Of a DNA stretch of 64,000 nt, positions 1 through 13,800 are shown piece by piece; position 1 is the first letter of the stretch, and each line of letters starts with the position of its first letter. Made by a program: the position numbers and the translations under genes. The DNA is taken from contig JAJTWR010000284.1 in the NCBI GenBank assembly GCA_021613335.1, positions 474,501 through 538,500 on the forward strand, in the 5' to 3' direction. Source of the DNA: Whitmania pigra. Lineage: Eukaryota; Annelida; Clitellata; Hirudinida; Haemopidae. A model generated the notes under the pieces. That model saw only the letters and a list, made by a program, of their open reading frames with translations. It was not told where the DNA came from and did not search any database.

Positions 1-1523
1 TCTGAAACTTTATTCCTTTGATTTGTGGACAGAAATGTTCAGAAACTTGGCCAGGGGATTCTCCGTCGGCGCCGGAGGAATGCGCACCTAACGGAAGACA
101 TAACCGAAGGGTTTCTTCTGCTGATAACCGACCTGCTTCGTGAATGTTTTTGTCTGGCCATCTTGTTGTTGTTGTTGTTGTTGCTGCTGGCACCTCGGAT
201 CTCAGGAGTTTAGAATTGTTTACAAGTGAAAATGCAAAACGTTCGTCTGCACGCTTAAAATAGAAATTTACGAATCGAGTCTAGGGAAGGCAATTACACA
301 TGCGAACCATAAAACAGATGGCAGTGCAAAAAAAAACCCCGGCAGATGAAGTATCAAGGAGAGCTTAATGAGTAATCACGCTTATAATTACCGGGGGCGT
401 GTGATCTACCCTCGGGCTGAGTTATGCCTCCACGGTTACTGCCTGTGAGTAATTAAGTCTTTGACTCCATTCATGAAGAAGTCGATTGTGTGGCTGTTTT
501 GTAATCTTTGTTTTGATTTTCTGTCTTGTTGATTCTTTGAGTTTCTCTTTTCTGAAGCTTGTTGTCTTCCTTTAGGTTCGTGAGCCTTTGTGTTGGCAAC
601 CTTGCTTTGTTTCCTGTCCTGTGTGATTAATACTAGCTTTCAAAATATCTCTGCTAATTCGCGCGTACATCGGTCTCCCGCGTGTTCTCCTTGTTCGAAT
701 TTCCGTTTCCAGATAATTTTTATCAGCAGCATTATTAGCCGTTGTAATTAATTTTAATCCGATCAATTAGCAGTTTTTTATTTTTAACGAATCTCTCGCT
801 GGATCTCGTCAGTGATTCGTTGAACACATTCCTTTCACATGCGATGAATTTTAAGATGTGAATTGTGAAATGAGTAGGTAAATATATCAATAACAACAAT
901 AATCGTAATAATAATGATTGATAATTATAATAATAATAATAACAATGATGAACCTCTAAAAATGTGTCCAGGACTTAGACGGCTTTTGGTTGACCTGTCT
1001 TTATCTTCTTGACCTTTCTGAATTAATAACTGATAGGCACTTGTTCAATTGTCGACTGACTTTTGGCACTCTAGAGGACCTCGGTGTTAATTACATTCCT
1101 GCCATCAGCGACCATTCCCAAGACCGAAATTTCTTCAGTGGAATGTTTATGTATTTTTTGTATTTCATTTCATTAAAAAAAAACAAGAAAATTTACATTT
1201 ATCTTTTGTTTGTAAACGTCTGGGTCAGAACATTTCTTGTGATTTATCGACATTTTAAAGAAAGCTCATGAAAGAAAGATTGTTTTTGAATAATTCATCG
1301 TAAAGATTTTATCTCTACTTTCTCTCGCCTCAGTTTCAGACTTCGTCTCCATTTCCCATTTCCACGCTGTCTACGAGCAGGTTGGATTACTTGTCGCCGT
1401 AATTAATGTTCATTTACGCTCGATGACATTGTTGACATTTCTATAATATCGCCTCCTGACAAATATCACAGATTATGATTGAAATTGGTTAGTCGTGAAT
1501 AATTGTAATCGTCACTTCATTCA

Positions 1524-1662
1524 TATAGCGCCACATGCGTAACGTCAGAGGCGCTTCTTGTAACCATTTATCTAGCGCTCGTTGGCTGTTTTTCGAACAC
1601 GACGCATTAAGACTGTTGCCATTACCGCCGTATTCAGGCACGTAACCCATTCGGCACGCCCC
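1524..1662 (-). mobile_element. tRNA-derived SINE, copy 1 (degraded)
   Basis: On the minus strand this copy runs from a degenerate tRNA-like head through a B-box-like GTGTTCGAAA (around 1592-1601) to a tail containing GCGCCTCTGACG. It aligns along almost its whole length with 61434-61596, sharing for example CACGTAACCCATT and TTTCGAACACGAC on the plus strand. The A-box region is less well preserved than in the second copy. Presence of two diverged copies in one window is what marks it as a dispersed repeat; the tRNA origin is inferred from the box motifs. Confidence 0.7.
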
Positions 1663-3969
1663 ATAGGTTTAATTGAGTTATTTAGCGGTTGACATTGTTT
1701 AGATGGAACTGACGAGATGTATCTTTAAGCTCAGCTGATAGAGATTGATTTTAAAAGCCTCTTTGTAATGCCTGAGACGAACATTATTTCGGAGATTAAA
1801 GAAAGTGATTGCAAAGTAATCAGACATATAGATGATTATTATTATTAATAATATTATTATTATTTTTATTATCACTGTTATTTACATTATTATTATTATT
1901 TTTATTATCCAAAGCAATAAGCTAAGTACCCGATTTTTCGATTTGTTTATATCGCTTTAAAAATCGTACCCCGTTCGTGAGTGCACGTCAAGAAGATTGA
2001 AACTCTTCAAACACGCAACGACCTCAACTTTTAAACAAATCGACTACCTATGCTGGGTCCATTTGTAATTAATTAATTAATTAGTAATTCATTTTCTCCA
2101 GACATTGCTTGATTAGTCAGATCGATAATTTCCAGATTGAAAATCTAAGATGAGGAGACTCAATCATCGTTTTTTTTCTTTTCTCCGGGGGTGGTCAGGT
2201 GCGTACGGCGAAGATGTTTATCAGTCGGTTTAAAAAAAATTGTCAGGTAACACGCGCGAAGAATTTATGCGGAAGAGGATATTGAAAATCACCTTTGAGT
2301 TCATTCAAAGACAAAGACTTTTAATAGGTTCATAAGAGTCCAAAATTAATTTTTCATTACTTATCCCCGGTGTAGACTCGCTCGGCTCTGTTAAAGTTGC
2401 TCTAAAAACTGAAACTGGACTGCAGTTGCATTGAAAATTTGACGCCAGGGACATTCAAAGCATCCTTAGCATTTCAACGATCACTTGCGACCGTCTATAT
2501 CCACTTTTTTTTCTGAATAGTATTTCTCGGAAATCTCTTAAACATTATTTCGGCAGATATGGCTTTTCCATGTGGATAGATTGAATTACTCCTACACGGA
2601 TGTTAGGAAGGAATAAGAACGGCTTGTGATTTCACGGCGCATCATCATTTCATTTTTCTTTATAAGTCCTATTTCCTTTTCCATTTTCTGCCTTTATCGC
2701 AAATTGTTTCTAATTGAAAATATTAGGCGGATGGAGTAGCTCCACTAACATTCCCTCCCTCCAACCATTTGTCTGTCAATCCATCCATCCATTTATCAAT
2801 CCATCCATCTATCAATCCACCCGACAAACTTTCTTTTCAACGGTCACCGATTTAGAGCTGCTAGATGCACTTAAACATGTTTGTTTAGTGGACTAAGAAT
2901 GTTTGACCAAAAGACTAGCTAGCTAGATAGCTTGCCTCGCTGGATCTGCTAAGCCGAACTTGTCATCGCATGTCAATCGCCGACACGCGTCCATGTCCGA
3001 CAGATTGATTGGCATCGATGTAGACCGGTGTTAATTAAGACGTTGAGAGCTTAAAATTTGAGGATCGCATATTTTAATTAGACAATTTTGACCGGATTTT
3101 TATTTATTATTTATGTCGCTGTTACCGATCGCTTTTATATCTTTGCGGGTCGTTATTGAGTCATTAACGCGACATTTATATCCTCTACTTTATGTCCATT
3201 CCATCCTTATTCTAGTCCTTATTCACACCGTTATTATTAATATTGCATTAGGCTCTGTGATTTCTCATCAACTCCGAACAAATCCAATCCGTATTGGGCT
3301 TTTACTGTCTGACAATTGACGCATTGTTTCACGCTATGGTGCGTAAAATTCATTTCTTCGGCCAAACATCTGGACTTTTTCACTTTAGAGATTATTCTTT
3401 TTTTTAGCTTTAATCTTTGCCATGTGCTAGGCAGATTTGCTATTAAAGACTTTGCTTGTATCGAGAGAGCAGCCTTCTTGAATGCCCTCTCACACCTGAC
3501 ATCCAACGCAGCCACAACAGGACAGGATGGGATAATTCTAAAACAGAAAATTTAAGTTGAAAAAAAAAAATCAAAATTCTATGAAGAATTCCTGAGGATA
3601 TATTCCAGACGAAGCTTATTTCCAGTGGATTGCAACTTTTTAATGGTGTCAGAAATGGTCAGAACTTCAGCTGAACTGAACAGAACAATGAGGTCAAAAA
3701 AAATATAATAAAATAAAATAATAAAATAAATAATTTCACTTGAATTAATTGAGACTGGCCGATGAAAGATTTCCCTGAGGATTTGTGGCGATGTTATTTG
3801 TGGTGATGTTAGAGAGCGAGAAACAATGTCTCCGTGATCCTTCAATAAATCAAACGACGAACCTCGCTACGAAAACATGAACCACGGACATGATTTGCAA
3901 AGCTGAGAAATCTGTCTAAACGATATCTCATACCAGATAGTGTGCGTGCCGGTGGGTTCATTCGAAAAG

Positions 3970-4202
<233 letters not shown>

Positions 4203-5103
4203 AAGTACAAGAGTCAATTGGAATTATATGACTTAAGAATAAGTGCAATCGATTATTAAAAAAAAGTATCAAAATGTTTATCAAGTGTCAACTAGATTCC
4301 AATGTTCGTATCTTTTGGCATCCCGTTGAAACCCAGTCCATCCATGTGGAACGATGTAATTTGAGTAATTTGAGCCATAAAATGTAGAAAAAAAAATTAT
4401 CAGACGCTTATTTATGTCTAATGCAGATCTCCTTTTCATTGGAATGCTGCTCTTATCGTGCCATCCGAAAGTCATTCAGCCCGAGGGAGGAGGGGGTGGA
4501 TGGGCGAATAGTACCCCTGGTACCACCCACCCACGATTCTATTTGCATCATATACCTATTAATTTAAGCTTCTTTTTTGTGACTATCGCACTTATTCAGA
4601 GAGTTTAAAAACACGTAATGCCCTCATTTATTTATTTTTTATTTTTTAAGAGCTTTTTGATCTCAGACAGACAGGCAAGGAGTGTCGGAGATTAAAAAAA
4701 CCTTGTTACATCTCCACATTTGGAGCTGATTTTAGATTTTAAATTAGGAAGTGGATGTGTTTGTCTATAATTACTTAATTATGTCTCATTGTAGTCATTA
4801 TAATATAATATAATGCCAGGTATTGTATTGTACTGTACTGCATTGTATTATCGTTATATTTTTGGTCGAGCGATTTGTTTTCCTTTGTACTTCTGAAAGT
4901 TTTCAGACCACCCCAGTCGCCATGAAGAGCGAAACTGCTACAATAGCTAATTTAAACTAGGCCTCTGAACTCTTCTAGCTGTTGCTGACATTAATTGACG
5001 TCACGTGGCGTCACACATTTTGTCAATTACCGCTGATTGGTTTAAAATTCATCTTGACAATGTTCTGGCACCGATCAAAGGCAAATTTATCTCTTCTTTT
5101 CAG

Positions 5104-5185
5104 AGTGATGTACAGCTCTTGGCTGGCATTCTGTTCGAAGAAAAGTTAATTTGGACATCCGAATGAGAAACCCTTTCAAGTAACA
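5104..5185 (+). other. Probable 5' UTR part of the first plexin coding exon
   Basis: A pyrimidine-rich tract ending TTCTTTTCAG at 5103 is a convincing splice acceptor just upstream of the first ATG. An in-frame stop (TAA, 5147-5149) lies between it and the ATG at 5186, so the coding frame cannot extend further left. The first coding exon therefore probably begins near 5104 and is preceded by a non-coding exon and the promoter somewhere upstream. This is an inference from splice-site quality only. Confidence 0.45.
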
Positions 5186-5941
5186 ATGACAGCCATGTCC
5201 AATTCTTATGAATCAAACCGGGAACGACTTGACCACCGGTCCAAAAAGACATTTCACGATGGTGCGACCCCACGGCGGCCTAATAAAAAGTGGCCCGACG
5301 AGGGCTTATTTGATACCAACGTACCCTCCAGGAAAACCATGCTCTTGATTGTGGTTGCGATGTTGATCGCTTGCTCTTCGAGTGTGACGTCGTCGAATAC
5401 TAGGCGCAATCCATCATCGTCCAATCCGACGCGCGATGGCGATGAACTGACATTTAAAATCTCTCCAACCTTTTCCTCCTCCTCCTTCTCCTCCTCTTAC
5501 CTTCATCACGTCCACCGTCACAGTCATCATCATCACCACCACCATCGCCATTCTAGACGCCATTATCGACACCCTCCCGATACCCTCGATAGGGATGCCG
5601 TCGTGAACGTCTTCACCATATTCGATCCTACTCAGACTCCCGCGAATCAAAATCACACCTCGGCAACCATTCAGAGACTCGTCGTCGACCCGAACGGCGG
5701 CACGGTGTACGTCGGTGCTTCCAACTCCCTGTACCAACTCTCCCCGGAGCTCAACGTCGTTCACAACCTCACCACCGGGCCCCTCATGGACAATCCCTAT
5801 TGTCCCCCGCCGCACAGCAGTTGCGAATGTTTGATCAGCGGATGCAAGGAGGAGAAACCAACCAGCACGGACAGCATCGTCAGGACGATGGTCATCGATC
5901 AGAAGGACGGAAAACTGATCGTCTGTTACAGTCTCTTTAAG
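5186..5941 (+). CDS. PLXNA: Plexin exon 1: signal peptide, His-rich stretch, start of Sema domain
   Basis: Encodes residues 1-252. A 51-residue polar leader precedes a hydrophobic core, [16 protein letters not shown], beginning at Met52 (ATG at 5339). A signal peptide starting at Met52 is the more ordinary arrangement, so 5339 may be the true start. A Ser-rich run and then a histidine-rich run with seven consecutive His follow. The Sema domain begins near residue 138, and [20 protein letters not shown] matches the first plexin Sema blade. The exon ends in phase 0 at an AAG|GTGGGT donor. Confidence 0.93.
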
Positions 5942-8900
5942 GTGGGTTGTTGCTATTATTATGTTTGTTTTTATTTATTGTTGTTGTTGTTGTTTTGAGA
6001 AATTTCATTTATACATTTAATTGAGCACAACAGCGAACCAACAGAAAAAAATTAATTAATTAATTTTCTTCCAGAAGTCTCGATCGTTGAAGCGTTTGTA
6101 ATTGAGTATTTATTAAAACATTACGATTATTCATGTCATAATTTAACGGTCAAGGGAGAATAGGAGTTGTTTGCAAATTAATCTTTTGTCAGCAACTTCT
6201 TGATAGACCCGAGTCTTCGAGTCGCTAAACTGGTAGTGAATAATTTAAGCCAATCATGCATTCAACTGTACCCGAACGAAGTCAAATCGTACGTCTTGCA
6301 AACGATTGGGTAGAGAATTGATGATATATCATTCATTCATTCATTCATTCATTCTATCTTTTTATTTCAGTTATTTATTTTATTTTTCGAACTTTTCAAG
6401 TCTCGGTCGCGTGCAGTGTTGTAATTGTAGAAAATTTGTTGCAGAAAGCTGCAGTTCGTAGCCATTAGTTATCCAGGCAGCTAAAAGGTATTTATTACCC
6501 TGGACAAATAAAATTACTCCGCTGGGAATGAATTTAGAATGCCGTTGTAAAATTGCTGCAATATCGAATCAAAAGATGGCGGTATGAGGTGTCTGCTGCT
6601 AAAAATTAAAGTTAATTTCTCTCAACCCGGATCTCGCGTCTGTCGATCTCTTAAAAATATTAAAGATTTACCAGATTTTCTGCCTAGATAAACATTGAAG
6701 AAAAAAAAAAGCGCCGATGTTCCAACATCTTAAAAACTCGTTCAAATCCAGTCATGCGCTGTGGGACCTAATTATCCATCTCCTTTACGGTTTTGAAGCA
6801 TCTAATTGATGCTGATTTTCGAATGAAGAAGTCTTTCCACCTAGCTACTTTTTTAAAAAGGACACTCGTGGGAGTTGAGATTCCAGCGCTTAATTTGCAT
6901 AATCGCTGCCACAGTCCAGAAGTGCAAATGAGGGTAGTCTGGTTTTAGACCTCCCTTATTGCTTCATTAGGTCCCTTCTTAAATTCCAGGCATCCATGCA
7001 AAGTCTCTCAACCGTCCAGCTTTCTCCTTTCATTTTCCTTTTCGTCATGCTCGACTGGTCGCTGCTGTTTGCATTTATTCTCCGAAGCATCTTCTATCTG
7101 CTCTTCCAATGGAAAAGTTTTCCGAAGATCGGAGAAATATTCAGAGGCACACTTATTTTTACTGACTGACTCTTTTCTTTTCTCTTCTCTTATTTTTTTT
7201 TTATCCTGCCTTCTTCTTTTCAAGTCACTTCTTGATTGATGCTCCCCACGGATACGACTCGAGGGGAGTAGAGGATGAGGGGGACGATGAATGGAAATGA
7301 GTTTGACATTTCTTTTATTTCATGTTCCGCGTAAGAGCTTTTGAATGACGCATTTTATTTGCCGCTTCAGAGGGGAACTGGAACGTCTATCGTTCGTCGT
7401 CTCCTCGTGGGACTTAGTTTCGATTCCCTCAGCGGCAGCAGCATCAATCGATCAGATGATGGCAAGTGTTGTTTGATCACCATTGCTTCTCGATTCCCTC
7501 GTCTCCTGTCCTTGTCTTAACAACCGTGTGCGTGTTCTGAAAGTGTCGTTGCATTTGCAGAGTGCAATAAAAGGAGAATAGAATTGAAAATCGATGCGCA
7601 CAGTCGTGTTAAATGATTGTCTCTCTTAAGTCGTAAGTCGAATACCCTGCCGAAGAACTCCTTTTTTTACTAGACCTCTTGAATATCTCCAGTTATAAAT
7701 ATTTCCCCCAAATTGATACGTCTTAATCGTGTGATAAAATGTCCAATCCTTCCCCGAGCGGTCATATACATGTCACCCGTACGTGCACCTAATTAGGTCC
7801 TGTGATTCGAATTTAGGTGCCTGTTTTGAGGGCAGCGGATAAATTTAGGATGCCTCTTGCACTCCAGTTACTCTCGAATTTTTTTTCTTTCCTTCGTTAT
7901 TTATGTGCAGATCGTGATCGACCTATTTAGGACCTTGAGATGGATTTTAAAAGGGAGCTTGAACGTTCAAGACTTCGGCATCATCAACCTGAAGATTTAT
8001 TCATTTGCACGGAGGTTATCGCAATGATTTATTCGAGTCGTTTTTTAACGAGTTTCATGCTCTACTTTATTATTATTATTATTATTATTATTGTTATTAT
8101 TATTTTATTTTTCTTAATCTCAGCCTCTACTTCTGCTTCTCCAGTTTACAGTCTTTTGCCTCATCCGGTACTATCGCACATCTAGTCTTCGATATCCAAT
8201 TGCAATCTTCTCGATTCTAGTTTTTTTTTCTGCTGAAACGAGTTCACTGCCAATATTCACATCCGTACTTAAGATGGCGGACTAGAAAGATTCTCGAACG
8301 CCGTCGAATTACTTGCAGGACTAATTACCGATTTTGCGCCCGGTATTATTAAAATCCCTTAAATTGTCTTTTATTGCCATTCCTTGTTCATCCCTGCTTC
8401 ACATTCTAGCCATCTGTTTTATCCAGAGGAACGTTATAAGATCTTTCGATTTTCTTAATCGGCCATTACGAATGCCTTCAGGGGGCCATTCGTAGACAGG
8501 GGATTCCATTGACTTAAATCGCTTTCGTGCCATTCCCGTGCCGTGCTAATAAAAGAACGACTGGTATTTGCCGAGCAAATTGATATCCAACAGGTTTTAG
8601 AATGACCCTCGCCTTATACTTCATTGCGATAAATTTTCTAAATGGTGATAATAATTTATAATCAATGTTAAAATTTATAATCGTATTAAAAAGATTGTTT
8701 TCTGTTGTTGTCGTTGTCGCAAACAAAAAAAATGAAACGAAAAGACATTGTCACAGGTTGTAGGACAGCACAGGTGATGTACGCCTCAATAAAAATTATT
8801 GCCATTCTTCGAGTCGATAATGGCCATTCAATTTCTCAGTTTTATGGGAAAAGTGCCAATTAGTGTCGACAATGTTTTTGACGGGAGACTAGCTTTTTTT

Positions 8901-9731
8901 TTTCTCTCGAATGATTCTTAAGATGTCATGCGATTTCTGGCACCTTCTTAATAAAGCTTTCTCTTCTGCCAACATACTTTCTCCAGTTAGTAGGTTGTTT
9001 TTTTTTTGTATACTCAAGATTGTAAACAAGGTCGACAGTGCAAGACTTTGAAATAAACTAACGTTCGAGCTGTTTCATCTATTTACAAAAAAAAATTTAC
9101 ATATTTCAAATAATAAGTGACATCCAGCACTACACTTTTAGTTACATTTAATAGGTAATTTACAGGTATTTAATATTTAGATTGAAAAAGTCATCATTAT
9201 TGTAACATCCCAACTAGTGGATGATATTAAAATAATAGCATGAAAATTTGCATCGAAGCCTTTGAATTTAAAAAAACACTACGCTTTCGTGCTAACGTGT
9301 TTTGAGTCGACAATTGGTTCCATCAACTTACACTGACTTTTCAGGGACACTGTAGGAAATATTTGTTGGGCAACATATCGGTGGCCGAAACACCTCGCTA
9401 CACGATGATGGTACCCAGCGATGAAAACAGTTCCGTGGTCATGTTCATAGCACCGGGTCCCCCCAATCCGGCCAGTACGGACGTACTGTACATCGCCACC
9501 ACGAGAAGCAACAAGGGACTCATGGCTTACAAGGATAGCGTTCCGACCATTTGTACCAGGAATATACAGGTATTCTTTCGCTTTTGGTTATAATTCAGGT
9601 AATCCTTCTTTCAAATTAGTTAAGTGTAGTTAAGTGCTAAATCTAGTCCCTAATAAGATATCATAACCCTGATATTTAATGGTTTATTTGTTTTGTTGTT
9701 GACTATTATTACAAAAATAATGATGGTGATG

Positions 9732-9762
<31 letters not shown>

Positions 9763-10747
9763 GGATGCCACGATTTTAGACAATCATTATAATGCTGGTT
9801 TAAGATTCTAAAGGCAATATCTTGTATCGTTTGAACTTACATCTTGTTCGTGTCGGTTGTTATTGCAAACAATCCGTTTTTATTTTCCGTAATTGGAAAC
9901 TAATGTGCCTTTTTTTTTGTTTTCGTGTTTAAAATCTGTTTAAAAAAAACAGCTGCTCATTCACACGAATGAACCTGGGTTGTTGTTGTTGTTATTGGGA
10001 AATGTGCGAGAAATACAATCAAAACATTCCCGCCATCCTCTCGTTTACAGAAACAAAACAATAACAATTCATTCTTCTAAGCTCCATCGATTACTTATAA
10101 AGTAGGTCTTGACTCAAAAGAAATATCTTTCAATTACTGATGTTTATAAATACGAATTAGTTGAAAGCACATTATGAATGGCAAACTATTTGCTCCATTT
10201 TCCGCTCAATATCAGCCGAAGTTAGAAGCGGTTTTTCCCAGGCAAGATGGCTGTCAGTCGAGTGCAGCATTAAGCGTTTCCTTCGAACAGACTCCGTTAA
10301 GCGATGCGTAAAAATATCTTGTTTACGGTTTATCGAGGAAATCGTATTTAAAGGGAGATGGAAGCATGTCATCTCCAGCGTTTAATCTGTCGGATGGATC
10401 AAAGAACCTCATCCTCCTCCTGTATTTACTTTTCCTAATGAAGTAAAAATATTTTCCACGCATGGATGCATCTTAATGGACATTGTCATTACCTTCTGAG
10501 TATTCATGATCTCCTTCCAGCTTTATTTCCACTCCCTTGCTCCTCCTTACCTGTGCACTTCACTCCGTAATTGATTGGAATTGGAAAGCACTCCCTCGAG
10601 ACTTTTCTGCTTCACGGATGAAAGAATTTTTCCTTAAATTTAAATATTGGACGGTTTAATTCTCCCTGATGGAAATAAAACGGGGCCACACACGAACATA
10701 CTTTGGATGTATAATAATTTCGTCTTGTTATTATAATAATAATGATG

Positions 10748-10796
<49 letters not shown>

Positions 10797-10846
10797 TGAT
10801 GATAATGACGATAATAATAATAATAATACTAATGATAATAATAATA

Positions 10847-10887
<41 letters not shown>

Positions 10888-13800
10888 AATAATGATAATA
10901 ATAACATTATTATTATTAATATTATTATTACATGGCCTTATAACTTTTGAAAACCTTGCCTGGTAAAATGGCTAATAGTGAATTGTGAATTGAGTCAAAT
11001 CATACGATATCTTTAATGACATCCTTTGAATGGCATCTCAGATTGTCTGGAAAATTTTTTGTGGGTAATTTGTATTATTTGGGTGAAATTCGAATGTTTC
11101 TCTCATCTGGGTATTGTTCACTGAAGACACTCCATTCAGAAAGACTGCATTCAGAAAATTATCTTATAATCGTTTTCAGTAAGATAATATATTCTCGAGA
11201 ATATTTTCTAAGCTAGCATCATTTCTTTGGCATTAATATCAATTACGTGCATCAAAAAAAAAATTATTCCCTGCAAATTCCAGATTCAAATTCTTGGATA
11301 ATTTTTGATTATTAGGGACTTGTTTCTGTATGCGAGGCACTTTTTAGAAGCCATTTTGATTTTGAGATTTCAATTTTTCAAACTTTCACCAACAGGATTT
11401 CGAGTTTGTCTCCAGTGACATTCTGGTGCCATCAAAAATTGACGTTGAAATTCAACAGAGAGAAATTTTCAAGTGAGAATTTTCAGTCTTTGATTTTATT
11501 TATTCGTGTCAAGTTTGATTTCTATGCCATCTGATGTTGGCACCGAGTTTCCAGGGTTTTATGAAACTAAACAGTATTTTATTATTTCAATGACCTGATA
11601 ATTTCCAATTATCTGCTACTTAGTTGGACATAGTTTTGGACTATAGTAAATAACTAACGATACAAGATTGTGATCGCAAGACAAAATCATTGGAAGCAAC
11701 TTAAGGAAAGAGCTGAAAGAACTGAAAGAACAAACTGATAAATTGAAATGCCTTCTGCTTGTTTTCCATGCCTTATTTATGCTTTGTCTTCTCATGCATG
11801 AATTCCAGATTGTATAATTTCTCACTGAAGAAGCAGATAACGTATCCATGGACTATATCGAGAGAGAGAAAGAATTCACAATTCACATTCAGAACGATAG
11901 ACCAAACTAAGAGCGTGGAATTGTTCTGGATTGCTGATCGATTAATTTTAATAATAATAATCTCTGCAGTTAATTCATATTATTTAACGTGAATTATATA
12001 AAATCAATTAGGCTGGCTAAATTTAATAGGACAAGTAAAAAATCATTATCATCATCATCGCATAAATGCATTTGATCATTATCAATCATTCGAGCAATCT
12101 GTAGCAGAGAAGCAGCTATAGCAGCAGCTACAGTAGTAGCAGCAGCGTTTGTAGTGCACAGAAATAAATAAGTAATCCATACTTATTTATTATTAATATT
12201 ATTTATTATAAATAAGTAATCCATACTTATTTATTATTAATCTCCAACCTTACGTTCCCAGCCGCGGGATATGGGCCTCCGATTCAATTCTAATCACACT
12301 TAATGACCGGAGAAAACCCTATTAAAGACCATATTTACGTGTTTCATCTCAGACTTTATGCTTGCGAATCTCGGTGCGTGTCCATTATATAGAGGCTCTG
12401 TTTTGCCGTTCTCTCCACGGTCCATTAGTCAGGCGAGTCCGTGGGAATTGAAACTGCAGCCAGTCCGGCTGACAACACGAGGTAACGGTGGAGTGCGTAA
12501 AATTAAAACGAAACCGGACTCGTAGAATAATCGATTTCACTTTCGATATGCAAATTTCATTCCGAGCTTGGCCCACTTGTACCACGCGCTTTCCCGCGTT
12601 TTTTTTTAGATTGCTTTCTGCTGTGAGAAAGTGCTTTTTATTTCGCGGCACTCATTGAAATTATTGCTCTGACCTCATTCGTTCTCCTGTCATAGTTGCA
12701 GCGAAGCAGCGAAACATCTATCATCGAGGATATTTATCAGCAGCATGCCGGGGATCTATCTATCTTCCTTTTGAGACTATCTTCATCTCTATCGATGAAT
12801 ATCCATTCACCCCTATCTCTGCTTGTACTTCTCCCTGTCTGCTCAGTTGTCTCACTCCCTTCTCTTCTGGATGACATTTATTGCGACTGTAAAAGTCTGA
12901 ACGATGCATTTACTGTTGTTGTTGTACGGACGCGTCACATCGATAGGAAAATTTTTTCTTAAAAAAAAACAGTGGAAATAACATTTTTACTAAGATTAAA
13001 CATTATTCGTTTCATGTTTCGTTTTCTTTATTTTTATTTTTATTTATTTTTCGTAACAAAAAAAAAAGCTTTTTATCGCGTCTGCTTCGGAATACCAGGA
13101 TTTTAATTAATTTTTACGTGCATCTGCAAATCCTATCCTTCTTATTCACAAGGGTTCACTACGTGCACGGGTTCTCCTCTCTGGGCTTCAGCTATTTCCT
13201 TTCCCTCCAAAAGACGTCCGTCAAGAACGTCACCATGGACAGATTGGTGTCCAGAATATCCAGAATATGTCACGGAGACAAAACCCTCTACTCGTACACC
13301 GAGATACCCTTCGAGTGCTGGGTCCCGGAACCGGCGCCGTTGAACGGAGGCGACTCGAGCGACGCCGACGACGACGACTTCGGCATGTCGTCGAGTAGAA
13401 GACGATCGCCGATGCATTCGCAGCGTCAACGATCGTCCACCAATTACAACGTTCTCTTGGCGGCCGCCGTCATCAGGCCCGGCAGTCTCCTGGCGAAACG
13501 ATTGGGGCTGTCGGACGTGCCGCCCATGTCGGAGCTGGAGGACGTGCTGGTGGGCGTCTTCGGTGCACAGGACCCCCACAATACCTCGTCTGGCAGCGTC
13601 CCCGCCGCCGCGTCCAGCGTCAACGGCAACCTGAACGACAACGTGGGCACGAATCGAGGCAACCACGACAGCGGCGTTGGATCGGGAGCTGCATTACCGG
13701 GGTTGGTTGCATTCCAATGTTTGTTGTTATTCTTGGAAGTTGTTATTATTATTAATATTGTTGTTGTTATTGTTATTAATATTATTATTATTATTATTTT

